DNA of 64,000 nucleotides from Streptomyces canus (GCF_041435015.1 NZ_CP107989.1:9982001-10046000); one strand, 5' to 3'; numbered from the stretch's first letter, positions 40,406 through 51,409 are shown. Program-made: numbers and translations. The notes: generated by a model from the sequence alone, not told the origin.

Positions 40406-43240
40406 ATGTCCGAAGTGCCGCCCGATCAGCCGCGTGAACACCGGGCGGCCGCCTTGCTGTTGGCGGACGCGGCCGCTCGCGCCCGGGCAGGCGCCGGTGG
40501 CCTGGTGCTGCTGCGCGGGGCCACCGGCACCGGCCGCACCACGGTCCTGGAGGCCGCCGCGGAGTCGGCCGCCGCGCGCGGGATGCGGGTGCTGCGCGTC
40601 CGCTGCGCCCCCGGCGACTCCGCGACGCCCTTCGCCGCCGTACGCCAACTGCTGTGGCGATTAACGCAATCAGAGCAGCCCGAGGCGGCACCGTGTGGGA
40701 GTGAGCGGGAAACCGGCACGCTGCTGTGCCAAGTGCTGCGCGGACACGCCGAGGAGTCACCGGTGCTGTTCGCCGTGGACGACGTCCACCTTGCCGACGC
40801 GCCTTTCTATCGCTGGTTGGTGGAGACCGCCCGGCACGCGGACCTCCAGGCCATGCCGGTCCTGCTGGCCGTCACCGAACGCAGCCAGTACGACATCGAC
40901 CCACCCGCCCCGGGCTTCAGCCACACCCTCCCGCCCGCCCTCGTCCGCACCCACACGCTCGCCCCACTCACCGCCGTCGCGGCGGCCGAAATGGTGCGGG
41001 CCGAGTTCCCGCATGCACCCGCCGCCTGGGTCAGCGACTCCGTCCTGGCCGGCGCGGGCAGCCCCTTACTGCTGCGGGCCCTCCTGGGAGACCTGGGTGG
41101 CGCCACCCGCCACCCGGCTGTCCCCGAGACGTCCGCCGCCCTGTACCCAGGCGCGTACCAGGCTGCCGTCGCCTGGTGGCTGGACAGCGGCGGCCCCGGC
41201 ACGACCGAGGTGGCCCACGCCCTCGCCGCCCTCGACGAGGGGTGGGACCGGGACAGCGGCGCCATGGGCCGGACCATGGAGCACCTCGGCGCACTGCTCG
41301 CCGAGCTGGCGGGTGCCGATTCTGCGCGGGTGACCGGCTGGCTCACCGCCATGACCGGGCTCGGCCTGCTGCGCACCGACCCGGCCGGGCGGCCGCGCTA
41401 CGCCCACGCCCTGCTGCGGGACGCGGTGCTCACCGGTGTGCCCGAGGCCCGGCGCCGTGCCGCCCGCCGGGCCGCCGCGCAGGCCATGCTGCACAGCGGC
41501 GCCCCCACCGAGACGGTCGCCCGGCAGCTGTTGCTGTCCGACCCGGGGCACGCCCCGTGGGCCGCGTCGGTGCTGAAAGACGCCGCCGCCGTCGCCCTGC
41601 GCGGCGGCCGCACCGACGACGCCGTGGCGTATCTGCGCCGCAGCCTCGACGAACCGCTGCCCGATGAACGCCGCCAGCGGCTGCTGACCGAACTGGGCTC
41701 CCTGGAGGCGGCCGGCCGCGGCTCCTCGGAGGGCATCCCGCGGCTGACCGAGGCGCTGGGACTGCCGGGCACCCCGCAGGACCGGGTACGCGCCGCGATG
41801 GCCCTGGGCACCGCACTCGCCGGGCGCGGCAGTCCCCGCGCGGCGGTGGAGGTGTTGCGCGCGACGGCCGCGCAGCTCACCGGCCACCCCGACCTCGCCG
41901 CCCCCCTGCACAGTGCGTCCGCCCTGCTGTCCGACCAGGATCAGACGGTCCGCCGGGAGGTCTACCGCCGGCTCACGGCCACGGCCGAGGACACACCGGA
42001 ACTGATCGGTCCGGCCACCCGCGCCCTGCTGGTGCGCCACGCCGCCACGGCCGGACTGACCTCGGCCGTCGAGGCGATGCAGCGGGTGCGCACGCTGCTG
42101 GCCGAACCGGCGGACCCGCTGACCGAGCCGTTCCTGGTGGGCACGGCGGCCGCGATCGCCCAGTGGGCCGACGAACTCGACGAAGCGCAGCGGCTCGTGG
42201 AGCGCGGGCTGGCCGGCCAGCACCCCGGCCTGCTGCACCCGATGCACCAGGCCCTGCTCAACACACGCGCCGACATCGCGGCGGCCCGCGGCGAGTACGG
42301 GCGGCTGCCGGCCGAGCCGCCTCTGCTGCCCGACACCGGGCCCTCCAACGAGCACGCCCACACCCTCGTCGCCGTCGTGGAGAGCGGCCGCAGGGCCGAG
42401 GCGCGGCGCCTCGCGGACGGCTTCGACCTGCGCGAGGCGCCCGACTCCTGGGAGCTGAACCGGTTCCTGTACGCGCGGGGGATACAGCGGGCCGCCGACG
42501 GCGACCCGGCGGGGGCGCTGCACGATTTCCTGGAGTGCGGCCGCCGCCAGTCCGCCCGCGACGTGCACAGCCCCGTCGTCACGCCGTGGCGCACGGCCGC
42601 CGCCGAGTGCAGCCTCGCCCTCGGGGACCCCCGGCAGGCGCTCGAACTGGCCGAGGACGAACTGCGGCTGGCCCGGCAGTGGGGCACACCCCGCGTGGTG
42701 GGCCGCGCCCTGCGCGCCCTGGGCACGGTCACGGGCGGCCGCCGGGGTCTGGAACTGGCGGAGCAGGCCGTACGACTGCTGCGGGACGCCCCGGCCGCGA
42801 CGGAACCGGAGCTGGTGGCCGCCCTGCTCGCGCAGGGCCGCCAGTTGACCGCCGCCGGGGAACGTGCGCGGGCCCGCGAGTGCCTGCGGGAAGCGGCCGA
42901 ACGCGCCGAACGGCTCGGCGCGTTACGCCTGCGGACGCTCGCCGAGCAGGCCCTGCGCGAGGGCGGCGCCCGCCGCCCCGCCCTCGCCCGCACCGGCTCG
43001 GGCGCCCTGACCGGCAGCGAGCTGCGCATCGCCCAGCTCGCCGCCGACGGCCGCACCAACCCGGAGATCGCCGGACTGCTGCACCTGGCCCGCCGCACCG
43101 TGGAGACCCATCTGACCAGCACGTACAAGAAGTTGGGCATACGGCGCCGGGGCGAGCTGCGGGAGGCGCTGGGCGCCCAAGTTTCGTCTAAAGGGTCCTT
43201 GCAGAATGAACCTTTTACGGCACCGTGGAGGTGTATGTGA
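40406..43240 (+). CDS. Large ATP-binding LuxR (LAL) transcriptional regulator
   Basis: 944 residues. The N-terminal P-loop reads VLLRGATGTGRTTVLEA, in which the Walker A lysine is replaced by arginine; Walker B is VLFAVDDVHLAD. A TPR-like alpha-helical middle spans about residues 250-850. A C-terminal LuxR helix-turn-helix follows (LTGSELRIAQLAADGRTNPE, IAGLLHLARRTVETHLTSTY, KKLGIRRRGEL). The DNA-binding domain is complete, but the last 20 or so residues (VSSKGSLQNEPFTAPWRCM) are encoded by the start of an adjoining IS fragment. Large LuxR regulators border CIS loci in other Streptomyces, so this is a candidate regulator of the operon. Confidence 0.88.
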   Translation: MSEVPPDQPREHRAAALLLADAAARARAGAGGLVLLRGATGTGRTTVLEAAAESAAARGMRVLRVRCAPGDSATPFAAVRQLLWRLTQSEQPEAAPCGSERETGTLLCQVLRGHAEESPVLFAVDDVHLADAPFYRWLVETARHADLQAMPVLLAVTERSQYDIDPPAPGFSHTLPPALVRTHTLAPLTAVAAAEMVRAEFPHAPAAWVSDSVLAGAGSPLLLRALLGDLGGATRHPAVPETSAALYPGAYQAAVAWWLDSGGPGTTEVAHALAALDEGWDRDSGAMGRTMEHLGALLAELAGADSARVTGWLTAMTGLGLLRTDPAGRPRYAHALLRDAVLTGVPEARRRAARRAAAQAMLHSGAPTETVARQLLLSDPGHAPWAASVLKDAAAVALRGGRTDDAVAYLRRSLDEPLPDERRQRLLTELGSLEAAGRGSSEGIPRLTEALGLPGTPQDRVRAAMALGTALAGRGSPRAAVEVLRATAAQLTGHPDLAAPLHSASALLSDQDQTVRREVYRRLTATAEDTPELIGPATRALLVRHAATAGLTSAVEAMQRVRTLLAEPADPLTEPFLVGTAAAIAQWADELDEAQRLVERGLAGQHPGLLHPMHQALLNTRADIAAARGEYGRLPAEPPLLPDTGPSNEHAHTLVAVVESGRRAEARRLADGFDLREAPDSWELNRFLYARGIQRAADGDPAGALHDFLECGRRQSARDVHSPVVTPWRTAAAECSLALGDPRQALELAEDELRLARQWGTPRVVGRALRALGTVTGGRRGLELAEQAVRLLRDAPAATEPELVAALLAQGRQLTAAGERARARECLREAAERAERLGALRLRTLAEQALREGGARRPALARTGSGALTGSELRIAQLAADGRTNPEIAGLLHLARRTVETHLTSTYKKLGIRRRGELREALGAQVSSKGSLQNEPFTAPWRCM

Positions 43241-43259
43241 TCACCTGCGGGGTGTGACC

Positions 43260-43436
43260 ATGGCGCGGCGGAAGCCGTGGGAGGTCAGCGACGAGTTGCG
43301 GGCGGTGGTCGAGCCGCTGTTGTCAAAGCACGAGCGGCGGTTCCGGTATCCGGGGCGCAAGCGGATCCATGACCGCAAGGCGCTCCAGGGTGTGCCGTTC
43401 GCGTGGTACACCGGCATCCAGGGGGATATTCCGCGT
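43260..43436 (+). pseudogene. IS5-family transposase N-terminal fragment
   Basis: ATG 43260 starts MARRKPWEVSDELRAVVEPL, then LSKHERRFRYPGRKRIHDRK and ALQGVPFAWYTGIQ, a typical IS5-type (DUF4096) transposase beginning. The match ends at GDIPR, after which the DNA becomes an alpha/beta hydrolase gene in another frame. Only about 58 codons remain. The sequence from about 43193 (GGGTCCTTGCAG) to 43259 is probably the left end of this element, which supplies the new C-terminus of the LuxR gene upstream. Confidence 0.75.
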
Positions 43437-44897
<1,461 letters not shown>

Positions 44898-45035
44898 TGA
44901 AACGCCGACCGGCCGGATGCCGACACCTCGCATCCGGCCGGTCGGCGACTCCCCACCCGTACTGCCGACGGCGGTCGTCTGGGAACCAGGCGACCGGCTC
45001 CTTCCGGCCCCCGATGCGACCGTCTCGGGCGCCAT

Positions 45036-45536
45036 GTGGAGACAAACATGTCGCTCCAAGACCCGATCACCCCTGAGCAGCTTCTTCAACTCGGCCCGGG
45101 CTTCATGGCCTCCAAGACACTCCTGCGCGCGGTGGAGTTGGGAATCTTCACCGTGCTGGGGAACGGCAGACGTGACCGCGTGTCCCTGATGGCCGAGGTG
45201 GGCCTGCACCCCAGGTCCTCCGCGGACTTCCTCGACACCCTGGTATCGCTGAACCTGCTGACCCGCGACGCGGACGGCAACTACCGCAACACCCCCGCTG
45301 CGGACGTGTTCCTGGACCGGGCCAAGCCGTCGTACGTGGGCCGCACCCTCGAGATGGCCAACGCCCGGCTCTCCGGCTTCTGGAACAACCTCACCAACGC
45401 ACTGCAGACCGGCACCCTGCAGAACGAGGTCGAGCTCGAACACCGGCCCGGCGACGATCTGAGCCGCTCTCCAACCATTCGTCACCCGGGTGGAAGCTCA
45501 TTCTGCATTCGGTGCCCGGTGAGCAGAGTCCTGTGA
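45036..45536 (+). pseudogene. O-methyltransferase, N-terminal domain only
   Basis: The frame opens METNMSLQDPITPEQLLQLG and continues with FMASKTLLRAVELGIFTVLG, PRSSADFLDTLVSLNLLTRD and NTPAADVFLDRAKPSYVGRT. This is the winged-helix dimerisation domain of SAM-dependent O-methyltransferases such as those in polyketide pathways. The SAM-binding domain (DxGxG) is absent: homology ends near EVELEHR (about 45444) and the frame closes after unrelated residues. With about 125 of the usual 330-350 residues it cannot bind SAM. Confidence 0.75.
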
Positions 45537-45735
45537 TGACGAAACAACAGCAGCCCGGTGCCCATGGATGCGCTCTTCCGAATGGTCTGACCCCGTCTTG
45601 TCGGGACAGCTCAGTACCGGTCGGCGCGCACTCGAACCGGGGTGGCTCCCCAGTGCCAGCGAAATGTCGACAGGTGTGGAATGTGGCCGGTCGGCGCTAT
45701 TGGTGCCGCCGGGAACCGGATACGAGGAGGCGGCG

Positions 45736-46434
45736 ATGACGAGATCCGGAGCGCTGAGGATGGCGGATCACATCGGCGTCCCGCTCGCCCACGGCAGACC
45801 ACGGGGCAACGGGGTTGATCTGCACTATGCGACGGGCGGCAGTGGCGACCCGGTCGTCCTGCTCCACGGCGTGCCGAAAACCATGTACTTCTGGCGCCAC
45901 GTCACCCCGTTGCTCACACCGCACTACACGGTCGTCGCGGTGGATATGCGGGGATTCGGCGGCTCCGGACGTCCGGCGACCGGGTAAGACACGTGGACCC
46001 TGGCCGCCGACATCGCGGCGCTCATGACAGCTCTGGGACACGACCGATACCGCGTGGTGGGCGAGGACTGGGGTGCGGCCGTTTCCTACGCCGTGGCGGC
46101 CTTCCACCGCCCGAAGATCGTCCAACTCGTCTTCCAGGAGACGAGACTGCCCGGCCTCCCGGTCCCCGACCTCGGGCCGCTCGCCGCCGAGGATCCCCGT
46201 ACTGGCTGGCATCGGGCGTTGTTCGGCCTGCCGCACCACCCCGAACTGCTGATCGTCGGCCGGGAGGGCGCCTTCTGGACGTACTTCATGCGACGGATCA
46301 TGTGGGACCCGAGTGCGTACACGGACGTCGACGAGGACGAGTACATGCGAGGGCTCGAAGAACCGGGCGGCAACCCCGCGGTGTTCGAGCGGTACCGGGC
46401 CACCGACATTGACGCCGATCAGAACCGACCCTGA
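45736..46434 (+). pseudogene. Epoxide-hydrolase-like alpha/beta hydrolase with stop and lost C-terminus
   Basis: ATG 45736 has GAGGAGG upstream. The frame encodes GDPVVLLHGVPKTMYFWRHV and TVVAVDMRGFGGSGRPATG, then an in-frame TAA at 45985. The same frame continues with RYRVVGEDWGAAVSYAVAAF (the Asp nucleophile in GEDWGA) and RRIMWDPSAYTDVDEDEYMR. It ends at 46434 before the acid and histidine region of the family. At least one nonsense mutation and a C-terminal loss make it inactive. Confidence 0.75.
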
Positions 46435-46618
46435 CGATCGCATCCGGCCCGGGGTGCTGGCAGGCGGCAGCAGCACGCCAGGCGGGACATAAGCAGGCGG
46501 ACGCCGAGCTTGAGAACGGCACGAATACAGCTGCCGCTCCAAGACCGCAGATCAGGGTCGGATGCCGGCGGTACCGCTCTCGAAAAGACGGAGGCCACGG
46601 CGTGAGTGAATAGGGGAC

Positions 46619-48241
46619 ATGCTCTTCGACTTCACGCACGACCACGACGGTGAACGGCTCAACGGCGTGTACGGCGGTGATCTGTCCGGGGCCACCGCTG
46701 TGGTGCTGCACGGCGCGGGCGCCAGCAGCATGGAGCGACTGCGTCCGCTGGTGCGTGAGTTCGTGGCCCAGGGCTGTCGCGGGGTCGCCTTCGACTTCTC
46801 CGGGCACGGCGAAAGCACAGGAAACCGCGGTGAGTTGAGTCTGCGGCGACGTTTCGAGCAGGCCGTCTCGGTGATCGACGCGTACGCGGGGGTGGACGGG
46901 CCACTGGTCCTGGTGGGGTTCAGTATGAGCGGGCAGACGGTGGCCGATCTCGTCCGGCACTACGGGGGTCGAGTGGCGGCGCTGGGGCTGTGCGCGCCCG
47001 CCGTATATGCCGCCGAGGCGTGGGACGTGCCCTTCGAGCAAGGAGAGGGCCGGTTCAGCGGGATCATCCGGCGGCCGGACAGCTGGCGGGAGGCGCCCGC
47101 GCTTCAGGTGCTGCGGGCCTACGAGGGCCGGGCGGTGCTCGCCGTACCGGGCACGGACACGGTGATCCCGCCCGCGGTGACCGAGTCCGTACAGGATGCG
47201 CTGGCAGCCAGCGCCCAGTACACGCGGCTCGACCTGTCGGACGCGCAGCACCAGCTGGGGATGTGGTTCCGCGATCACGGCGAGGACCGACGGGAGTTCG
47301 TGGAGGCGGTGCTGACCGGCCTCGACGACCGTGGCTGGACGGCCACGCGTGCGTGGGTGGCCAAGCAGCTCGGCCACGGCCGCTCGGTCGCGGATTCCCG
47401 TCGGCTGTCCGGTGGTTGGAGCTCCCAGATGCGCCGGCTCACGCTCGACGACGGCGCGGCCCTGGTGCAACGGACCTTCGTGAAGCCGTTCTTCCGCCAC
47501 CACGGGCCCGGGCTGCTGGCCCGCGAGGCGTCCGTCCTGACGCTGCTCGCCGGGCAGGAAGGCATCCCGGCTCCCAGGTTCGTCGCAGTGGACGCCACGG
47601 CCGAACACTGCGACCACCCGACCCTGCTGATGTCCGCGCTGCCCGGCCGCGTCCGCGTGGACGAGGATGACCTCGACCGGCGCCTGGACCTGCTCGCGGC
47701 CCAGCTCGTCCGCGTCCACGACGTCGTACCAACCGAAAGACCGCGCACGTACCAGGCGTGGACGTCCCCGGAGCGCGCCCGCACTCCGGACGGTCCCCTG
47801 TGGGAGCGGGCCGTCGAGGTGATCCGGCGCGACCCCCCACCGTACGAAGGCTGCTTCCTGCACCGCGACTTCCACCCCGGGAACGTGCTCTTCACCGGAG
47901 CCGGGCCCAAGCTGCGGATCACCGGTGTCGTGGACTGGGTCGAGACCTCGTGGGGACCTGCCGACCTGGACGTGGCGCACTGCTCGACCGCGCTCGCGCT
48001 GCTGCACGGGCCGGCATACGGGCTGGAGTTCCGCGAACGGTACGAGGCACACGGCGGCCGCGACCTCGCCGACAACTCCGATCACTTGTACTGGCGGCTG
48101 ATCGACGCCCTGCACTACTGCCCCGACGCGGCGAAGCTGGCCGGACCGTGGCGTGAACTCGGGCGAGACGATCTGACGTCCGGGGTGCTGCGAGAACGAC
48201 TGGAGGCGTACGTGGACGGACTGCTGCGACGATACGGCTGA
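46619..48241 (+). CDS. Fusion of an alpha/beta hydrolase and an aminoglycoside phosphotransferase-like domain
   Basis: 540 residues. Residues 1-245 form an alpha/beta hydrolase: VVLHGAGASSMERLRPLVRE, AFDFSGHGESTGNRGELSLR, nucleophile elbow VLVGFSMSGQTVA, acid near VPGTDTVIPPAV, histidine in SDAQHQLGMW. Residues about 250-540 are an APH/choline-kinase fold: GGWSSQMRRLTLDDGAALVQ, the catalytic loop CFLHRDFHPGNVLF (HxDxxxxN) and the metal site ITGVVDWVETSWGPADLDVA. Both active sites look complete. Hydrolase-phosphotransferase fusions are uncommon; the protein may de-acylate and phosphorylate a small molecule or modify a drug. The broken upstream hydrolases suggest a once larger catabolic or modification cluster. 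Confidence 0.8.
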   Translation: MLFDFTHDHDGERLNGVYGGDLSGATAVVLHGAGASSMERLRPLVREFVAQGCRGVAFDFSGHGESTGNRGELSLRRRFEQAVSVIDAYAGVDGPLVLVGFSMSGQTVADLVRHYGGRVAALGLCAPAVYAAEAWDVPFEQGEGRFSGIIRRPDSWREAPALQVLRAYEGRAVLAVPGTDTVIPPAVTESVQDALAASAQYTRLDLSDAQHQLGMWFRDHGEDRREFVEAVLTGLDDRGWTATRAWVAKQLGHGRSVADSRRLSGGWSSQMRRLTLDDGAALVQRTFVKPFFRHHGPGLLAREASVLTLLAGQEGIPAPRFVAVDATAEHCDHPTLLMSALPGRVRVDEDDLDRRLDLLAAQLVRVHDVVPTERPRTYQAWTSPERARTPDGPLWERAVEVIRRDPPPYEGCFLHRDFHPGNVLFTGAGPKLRITGVVDWVETSWGPADLDVAHCSTALALLHGPAYGLEFRERYEAHGGRDLADNSDHLYWRLIDALHYCPDAAKLAGPWRELGRDDLTSGVLRERLEAYVDGLLRRYG

Positions 48242-48280
48242 CCGGCACTCGACTGATACCGACCCGAGGAGGCGTGCGTA

Positions 48281-48913
48281 TTGGCCGCCGTGGTGCTCGT
48301 TCATGGCCTGTATCACCGTCCCGAACACTTCGCTCGGGTGGCGGAACGCCTGCGGACCGCAGGAACCGAGGTCGTCGTTCCCGAGCTCCACCGGGGCTCA
48401 TTGCCCGCTGACACAGCCGTGGTCCAGGCCGTCATCGACTCGCTACCGGAACCTCCGATTGTGCTCGGTCACTCCTACGGCGGGTCGGTGATCACTGGGC
48501 TGCGCGGGGTGGGACACCTGGTCTATCTGGCGGCCTTCGTGCCGGATGTCGGCGAGAGCGCAGCCGGTCTGGGTGGCGCGTCCCCGCAGCTCCAGGACGC
48601 CATCAACGCTGAGACCGACGGCTCGACCAGCCTGCACCCCAACATGGCTGCCCACACGCTCTACGGCGACTGCCCCGAACCTCTCGTCGCCTGGGCGGTT
48701 GGCCTGCTGCGCGCGCAGGCGCCCGGTTGCGGACGAGGCATCCCAGAGCGTCACAGCTGGAAGCACGCTCTCTCCACCTACGTCGTCTGCGCGCAGGACC
48801 GGGCCATCACCCCGGTCCTGCAGCGGAAGATGGCAGGCGGGTCCGCCGAACGCGTCGAAGCCGTCCCAGCGGTACGGGGGATGACCGCTGGAACGGCTCC
48901 GGCGACAGCGTAG
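48281..48913 (+). CDS. Alpha/beta hydrolase, C-terminus atypical
   Basis: 210 residues from TTG 48281 with GAGGAGG upstream. VVLVHGLYHRPEHFARVAER, the elbow PPIVLGHSYGGSVITGL and the acid region STYVVCAQDRAITPVL match small esterase-like hydrolases. The C-terminus (AVRGMTAGTAPATA) lacks the expected histidine motif (GHSPFLS or similar), so the triad may be incomplete through a frameshift or loss. It follows the fusion gene by 39 bp on the same strand and could be co-transcribed with it. It could be a pseudogene. Confidence 0.6.
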   Translation: MAAVVLVHGLYHRPEHFARVAERLRTAGTEVVVPELHRGSLPADTAVVQAVIDSLPEPPIVLGHSYGGSVITGLRGVGHLVYLAAFVPDVGESAAGLGGASPQLQDAINAETDGSTSLHPNMAAHTLYGDCPEPLVAWAVGLLRAQAPGCGRGIPERHSWKHALSTYVVCAQDRAITPVLQRKMAGGSAERVEAVPAVRGMTAGTAPATA

Positions 48914-49021
48914 GCGCAGTCCGGCCGGCCGGTCAGGTACCCGGCGGACATTCTCCGGACGGCCTGCGCGTACGCCTCATGAGACCCCTGAGCGCCGTGG
49001 CCGGCGCTCCCCGAACGCCGA

Positions 49022-49042
49022 CCCCGGTCTCGGCGACCGGGG
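49022..49042. terminator. Hairpin between convergent genes
   Basis: CCCCGGT (49022-49028) and ACCGGGG (49036-49042) form a 7-bp GC stem with a 7-base loop, lying between the hydrolase ending at 48913 and the desaturase ending at 49141 on the other strand. There is no T-run. A Streptomyces-type, possibly bidirectional, terminator. Confidence 0.5.
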
Positions 49043-49140
49043 CGTCGGTGACGCCGTTCCCGCACGCCTCATACTGATCGTTTCAGAATGAGGCTGCCCC
49101 GGTTCCGGTGTCGTACGGGAGGTCGAACCGATACCGGGAA

Positions 49141-50259
49141 TCAGGCGGCGACGAGCTCCCGCTCGCGGTCCGGCGTGTTGACCTTGGGCTTCTTGTTCGG
49201 CAGCGAGAGCCGGACGACCTTGCGCCATGCGGAGAAGACCTGCTTGGGCAGCGGGCCGGTGACGTACTCCAGCTCGTACTTCTCGAACAGCGCGCGCACC
49301 TTCACCGCGACCTCGGCGTACCGGTTGCTCGGAAGGTCCGGGAACAGGTGGTGTTCGATCTGGTGCGACAGGTTGCCGGTCATGAAGTGCATGGCCTTGC
49401 TGCCGCTGATGTTCGCCGAGCCCATCATCTGGCGCAGGTACCACTGGCCGCGCGTCTCGCCCTTGATCGAACGGCGCTCGAAGACCTGTACCCCCTCGGG
49501 GAAGTGCCCGCACATGATCACCGAGTGGGACCAGATGTTGCGGACCAGGTTCGCGGTGAACGTGGCGGCGAGCGTGGGGAGGAAGGACGGGCCCGACAGC
49601 AGCGGGTGGATCACGTAGTCCTTGAGCACCTGCTTGCGGATCTTGCGGCCCACGGCCCTGGCCCGCTCGCGGAACTCCGGGTTCTTGCGGCGGCGCTTGT
49701 TCAGGTTCTTGCCGAGCTCCAGGTCGTACGCTGCGATGCCGTACTCGAAGAAGCAGGCGTTGAGGAAGTTCCACAGCGGCTGGCCGAGGTGGAACGGGTG
49801 CCACTTCTGGTCCTCGTCGACGCGCATGATGCCGTAGCCGAGGTCGTTGTCCTTGCCGATCACGTTGGTGTACGTGTGGTGCAGTTCGTTGTGCGAGTGC
49901 TTCCACTGCTCGGACGGCGAGACGTGATCCCACTCCCAGGTGGTGGAGTGGATCTTCGGGTCCCGCATCCAGTCCCACTGGCCGTGCAGGATGTTGTGGC
50001 CGATCTCCATATTGTCCATGATCTTCGCCACGGACAGCCCGGCGGTGCCGAGCAGCCACGCGGGCGGGAAGATCGAGAACAGCAGCACGCCCCTGCTGAC
50101 CAGCTCGAGCTTGCGCTGCGCCGAGATGACCTTACGGATGTAGGCGGCGTCTTTCTCGCCGCGGCCGGCGATCACCTCGTCGCGGATCGCGTCCAGCTCG
50201 CGGCCGAGCTCCTCGATCTGCTCCGCGGTCAGGTGGGCGGTGGGGTCGATGGCGGTCAA
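49141..50259 (-). CDS. Membrane fatty acid desaturase
   Basis: 372 residues. Three histidine boxes are present: HNILHGQWDW, HSHNELHHTYTN and HQIEHHLFPDLPS, the diiron site of membrane acyl-lipid or acyl-CoA desaturases. Two hydrophobic stretches lie near residues 55-75 and 215-240. The enzyme inserts a double bond into membrane fatty acyl chains using electrons from ferredoxin reductase. The electron donor is the next gene upstream on the same strand (50267-51322, 7 bp apart), so the two form an operon. The divergent PucR-like regulator probably controls it. Confidence 0.93.
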   Translation of the reverse strand: MTAIDPTAHLTAEQIEELGRELDAIRDEVIAGRGEKDAAYIRKVISAQRKLELVSRGVLLFSIFPPAWLLGTAGLSVAKIMDNMEIGHNILHGQWDWMRDPKIHSTTWEWDHVSPSEQWKHSHNELHHTYTNVIGKDNDLGYGIMRVDEDQKWHPFHLGQPLWNFLNACFFEYGIAAYDLELGKNLNKRRRKNPEFRERARAVGRKIRKQVLKDYVIHPLLSGPSFLPTLAATFTANLVRNIWSHSVIMCGHFPEGVQVFERRSIKGETRGQWYLRQMMGSANISGSKAMHFMTGNLSHQIEHHLFPDLPSNRYAEVAVKVRALFEKYELEYVTGPLPKQVFSAWRKVVRLSLPNKKPKVNTPDRERELVAA

Positions 50260-50266
50260 GGTGCTC

Positions 50267-51322
50267 CTACCGTTCGATGTCGCAGGGGCCCGCGGCGGCG
50301 GACACGCAGGTCTGGATGAGGACGCCCGGCTCGGCCTCGGTGATCTCGCCGGTGCGCAGGTCCCGGACGGCGCCCGTCTTGAGCGGCGTGACGCAGCCGA
50401 AGCAGATGCCCATGCGGCACCCGGAGGGCATGAGCACGCCGGCCTCCTCGCCGATGTCCAGCAACGGCGTGGCGCCGTCCGCGTCGACGGTCTTGCCGGT
50501 GGTGCTGAACGTGACTTCGCCGCCGTCGCCGGCGACGACGATGCTGGGGCGGAAGCGTTCGGTGTGCAGGCGCTCTGGGACGCCGTGCTCGGTCCAGTGC
50601 TTTTCGGCGGCGTCGAGCAGGCCTGCGGGCCCGCAGGCCCAGGTCTCGCGCTCGGCCCAGTCGGGCACGAGTTCGTCGAGACGGGCGATGTCGAGCATGC
50701 CGTCGGTGTCGGTGTGCAGCTCGGTGAGCCGCAGCTTCTTGGCCGCGACCAGGTCGTGCAGTTCCTTGCGGAAGATCACGTCTTGCGGCTGTGGTGCGGA
50801 GTGGACCATGACGACGTCGTCGAACTCGGTGTCGCGCAGCATGCCCATCACGGGCGTGATGCCGCTGCCGGCCGTCAGGTAGAGCACCTTGGCGGGCTTG
50901 GCCTGCGGCAGCACGAAGTCACCGGTTGCATGATCGAGCTGGATCAGCGTGCCTGGTTTCGCCCTGCGGACCAGGTGGTTGCTGACCTTGCCGTCCGGGA
51001 TCGCCTTCACGGTGATCGTGACGCGGCCGTCCTGGCGGTTTGTCGGCGAAGTGAGGGAGTAGGCACGCCACAGGCGCACTCCGTCGACGTCGACCCCGAT
51101 CCGCACGTACTGACCGGCTGTGTGGCCGCGCCAGCCCCGTCCCGGTCTGATCACGATGGTCGCGGCGTCGCCCGTCTCGGGGTGCACGGACTCGATGCGC
51201 CCCCGCAGGTCAGCGCCCGCTCGCAGCGGGCTGACCAGGTCGAGGTAGTCCGACGGCAGCAGCGGCGTCGTGACCATCTCCAGCAGTTTCCACGCCCTGC
51301 TGCGGAGGGCTGTACTCGTCAT
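50267..51322 (-). CDS. Ferredoxin-NADP reductase-like flavoprotein with 2Fe-2S domain
   Basis: 351 residues. The FAD-binding domain carries RAYSLTSP, the NAD(P)H-binding domain carries LYLTAGSGITPVMGML and ETWACGPAGLLDA, and the C-terminal plant-type ferredoxin domain binds a 2Fe-2S cluster through CRMGICFGC plus a distal cysteine (TCVSAAAG). This hybrid reductase supplies electrons to the adjacent desaturase. The ATG at 51322 faces the divergent regulator gene across 87 bp that contain a palindrome. Confidence 0.93.
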   Translation of the reverse strand: MTSTALRSRAWKLLEMVTTPLLPSDYLDLVSPLRAGADLRGRIESVHPETGDAATIVIRPGRGWRGHTAGQYVRIGVDVDGVRLWRAYSLTSPTNRQDGRVTITVKAIPDGKVSNHLVRRAKPGTLIQLDHATGDFVLPQAKPAKVLYLTAGSGITPVMGMLRDTEFDDVVMVHSAPQPQDVIFRKELHDLVAAKKLRLTELHTDTDGMLDIARLDELVPDWAERETWACGPAGLLDAAEKHWTEHGVPERLHTERFRPSIVVAGDGGEVTFSTTGKTVDADGATPLLDIGEEAGVLMPSGCRMGICFGCVTPLKTGAVRDLRTGEITEAEPGVLIQTCVSAAAGPCDIER

Positions 51323-51353
51323 GACACCAGCTTGCTGCGCCTCAACGCGTAAA

Positions 51354-51369
51354 GTCCTGACCGCAGGAC
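51354..51369. promoter_or_regulatory. Palindrome between the reductase and regulator genes
   Basis: GTCCTG (51354-51359), ACCG spacer, CAGGAC (51364-51369): a perfect 6-bp inverted repeat in the 87-bp divergent gap, 31 bp upstream of the reductase ATG and 41 bp upstream of the regulator GTG. It is well placed to be the operator for the divergent PucR-like protein, coupling desaturase expression to its own regulator. Confidence 0.55.
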
Positions 51370-51409
51370 GTAAATCTGGCTGGTTGAATTGTTCGCAGGG
51401 AATAGAAAC

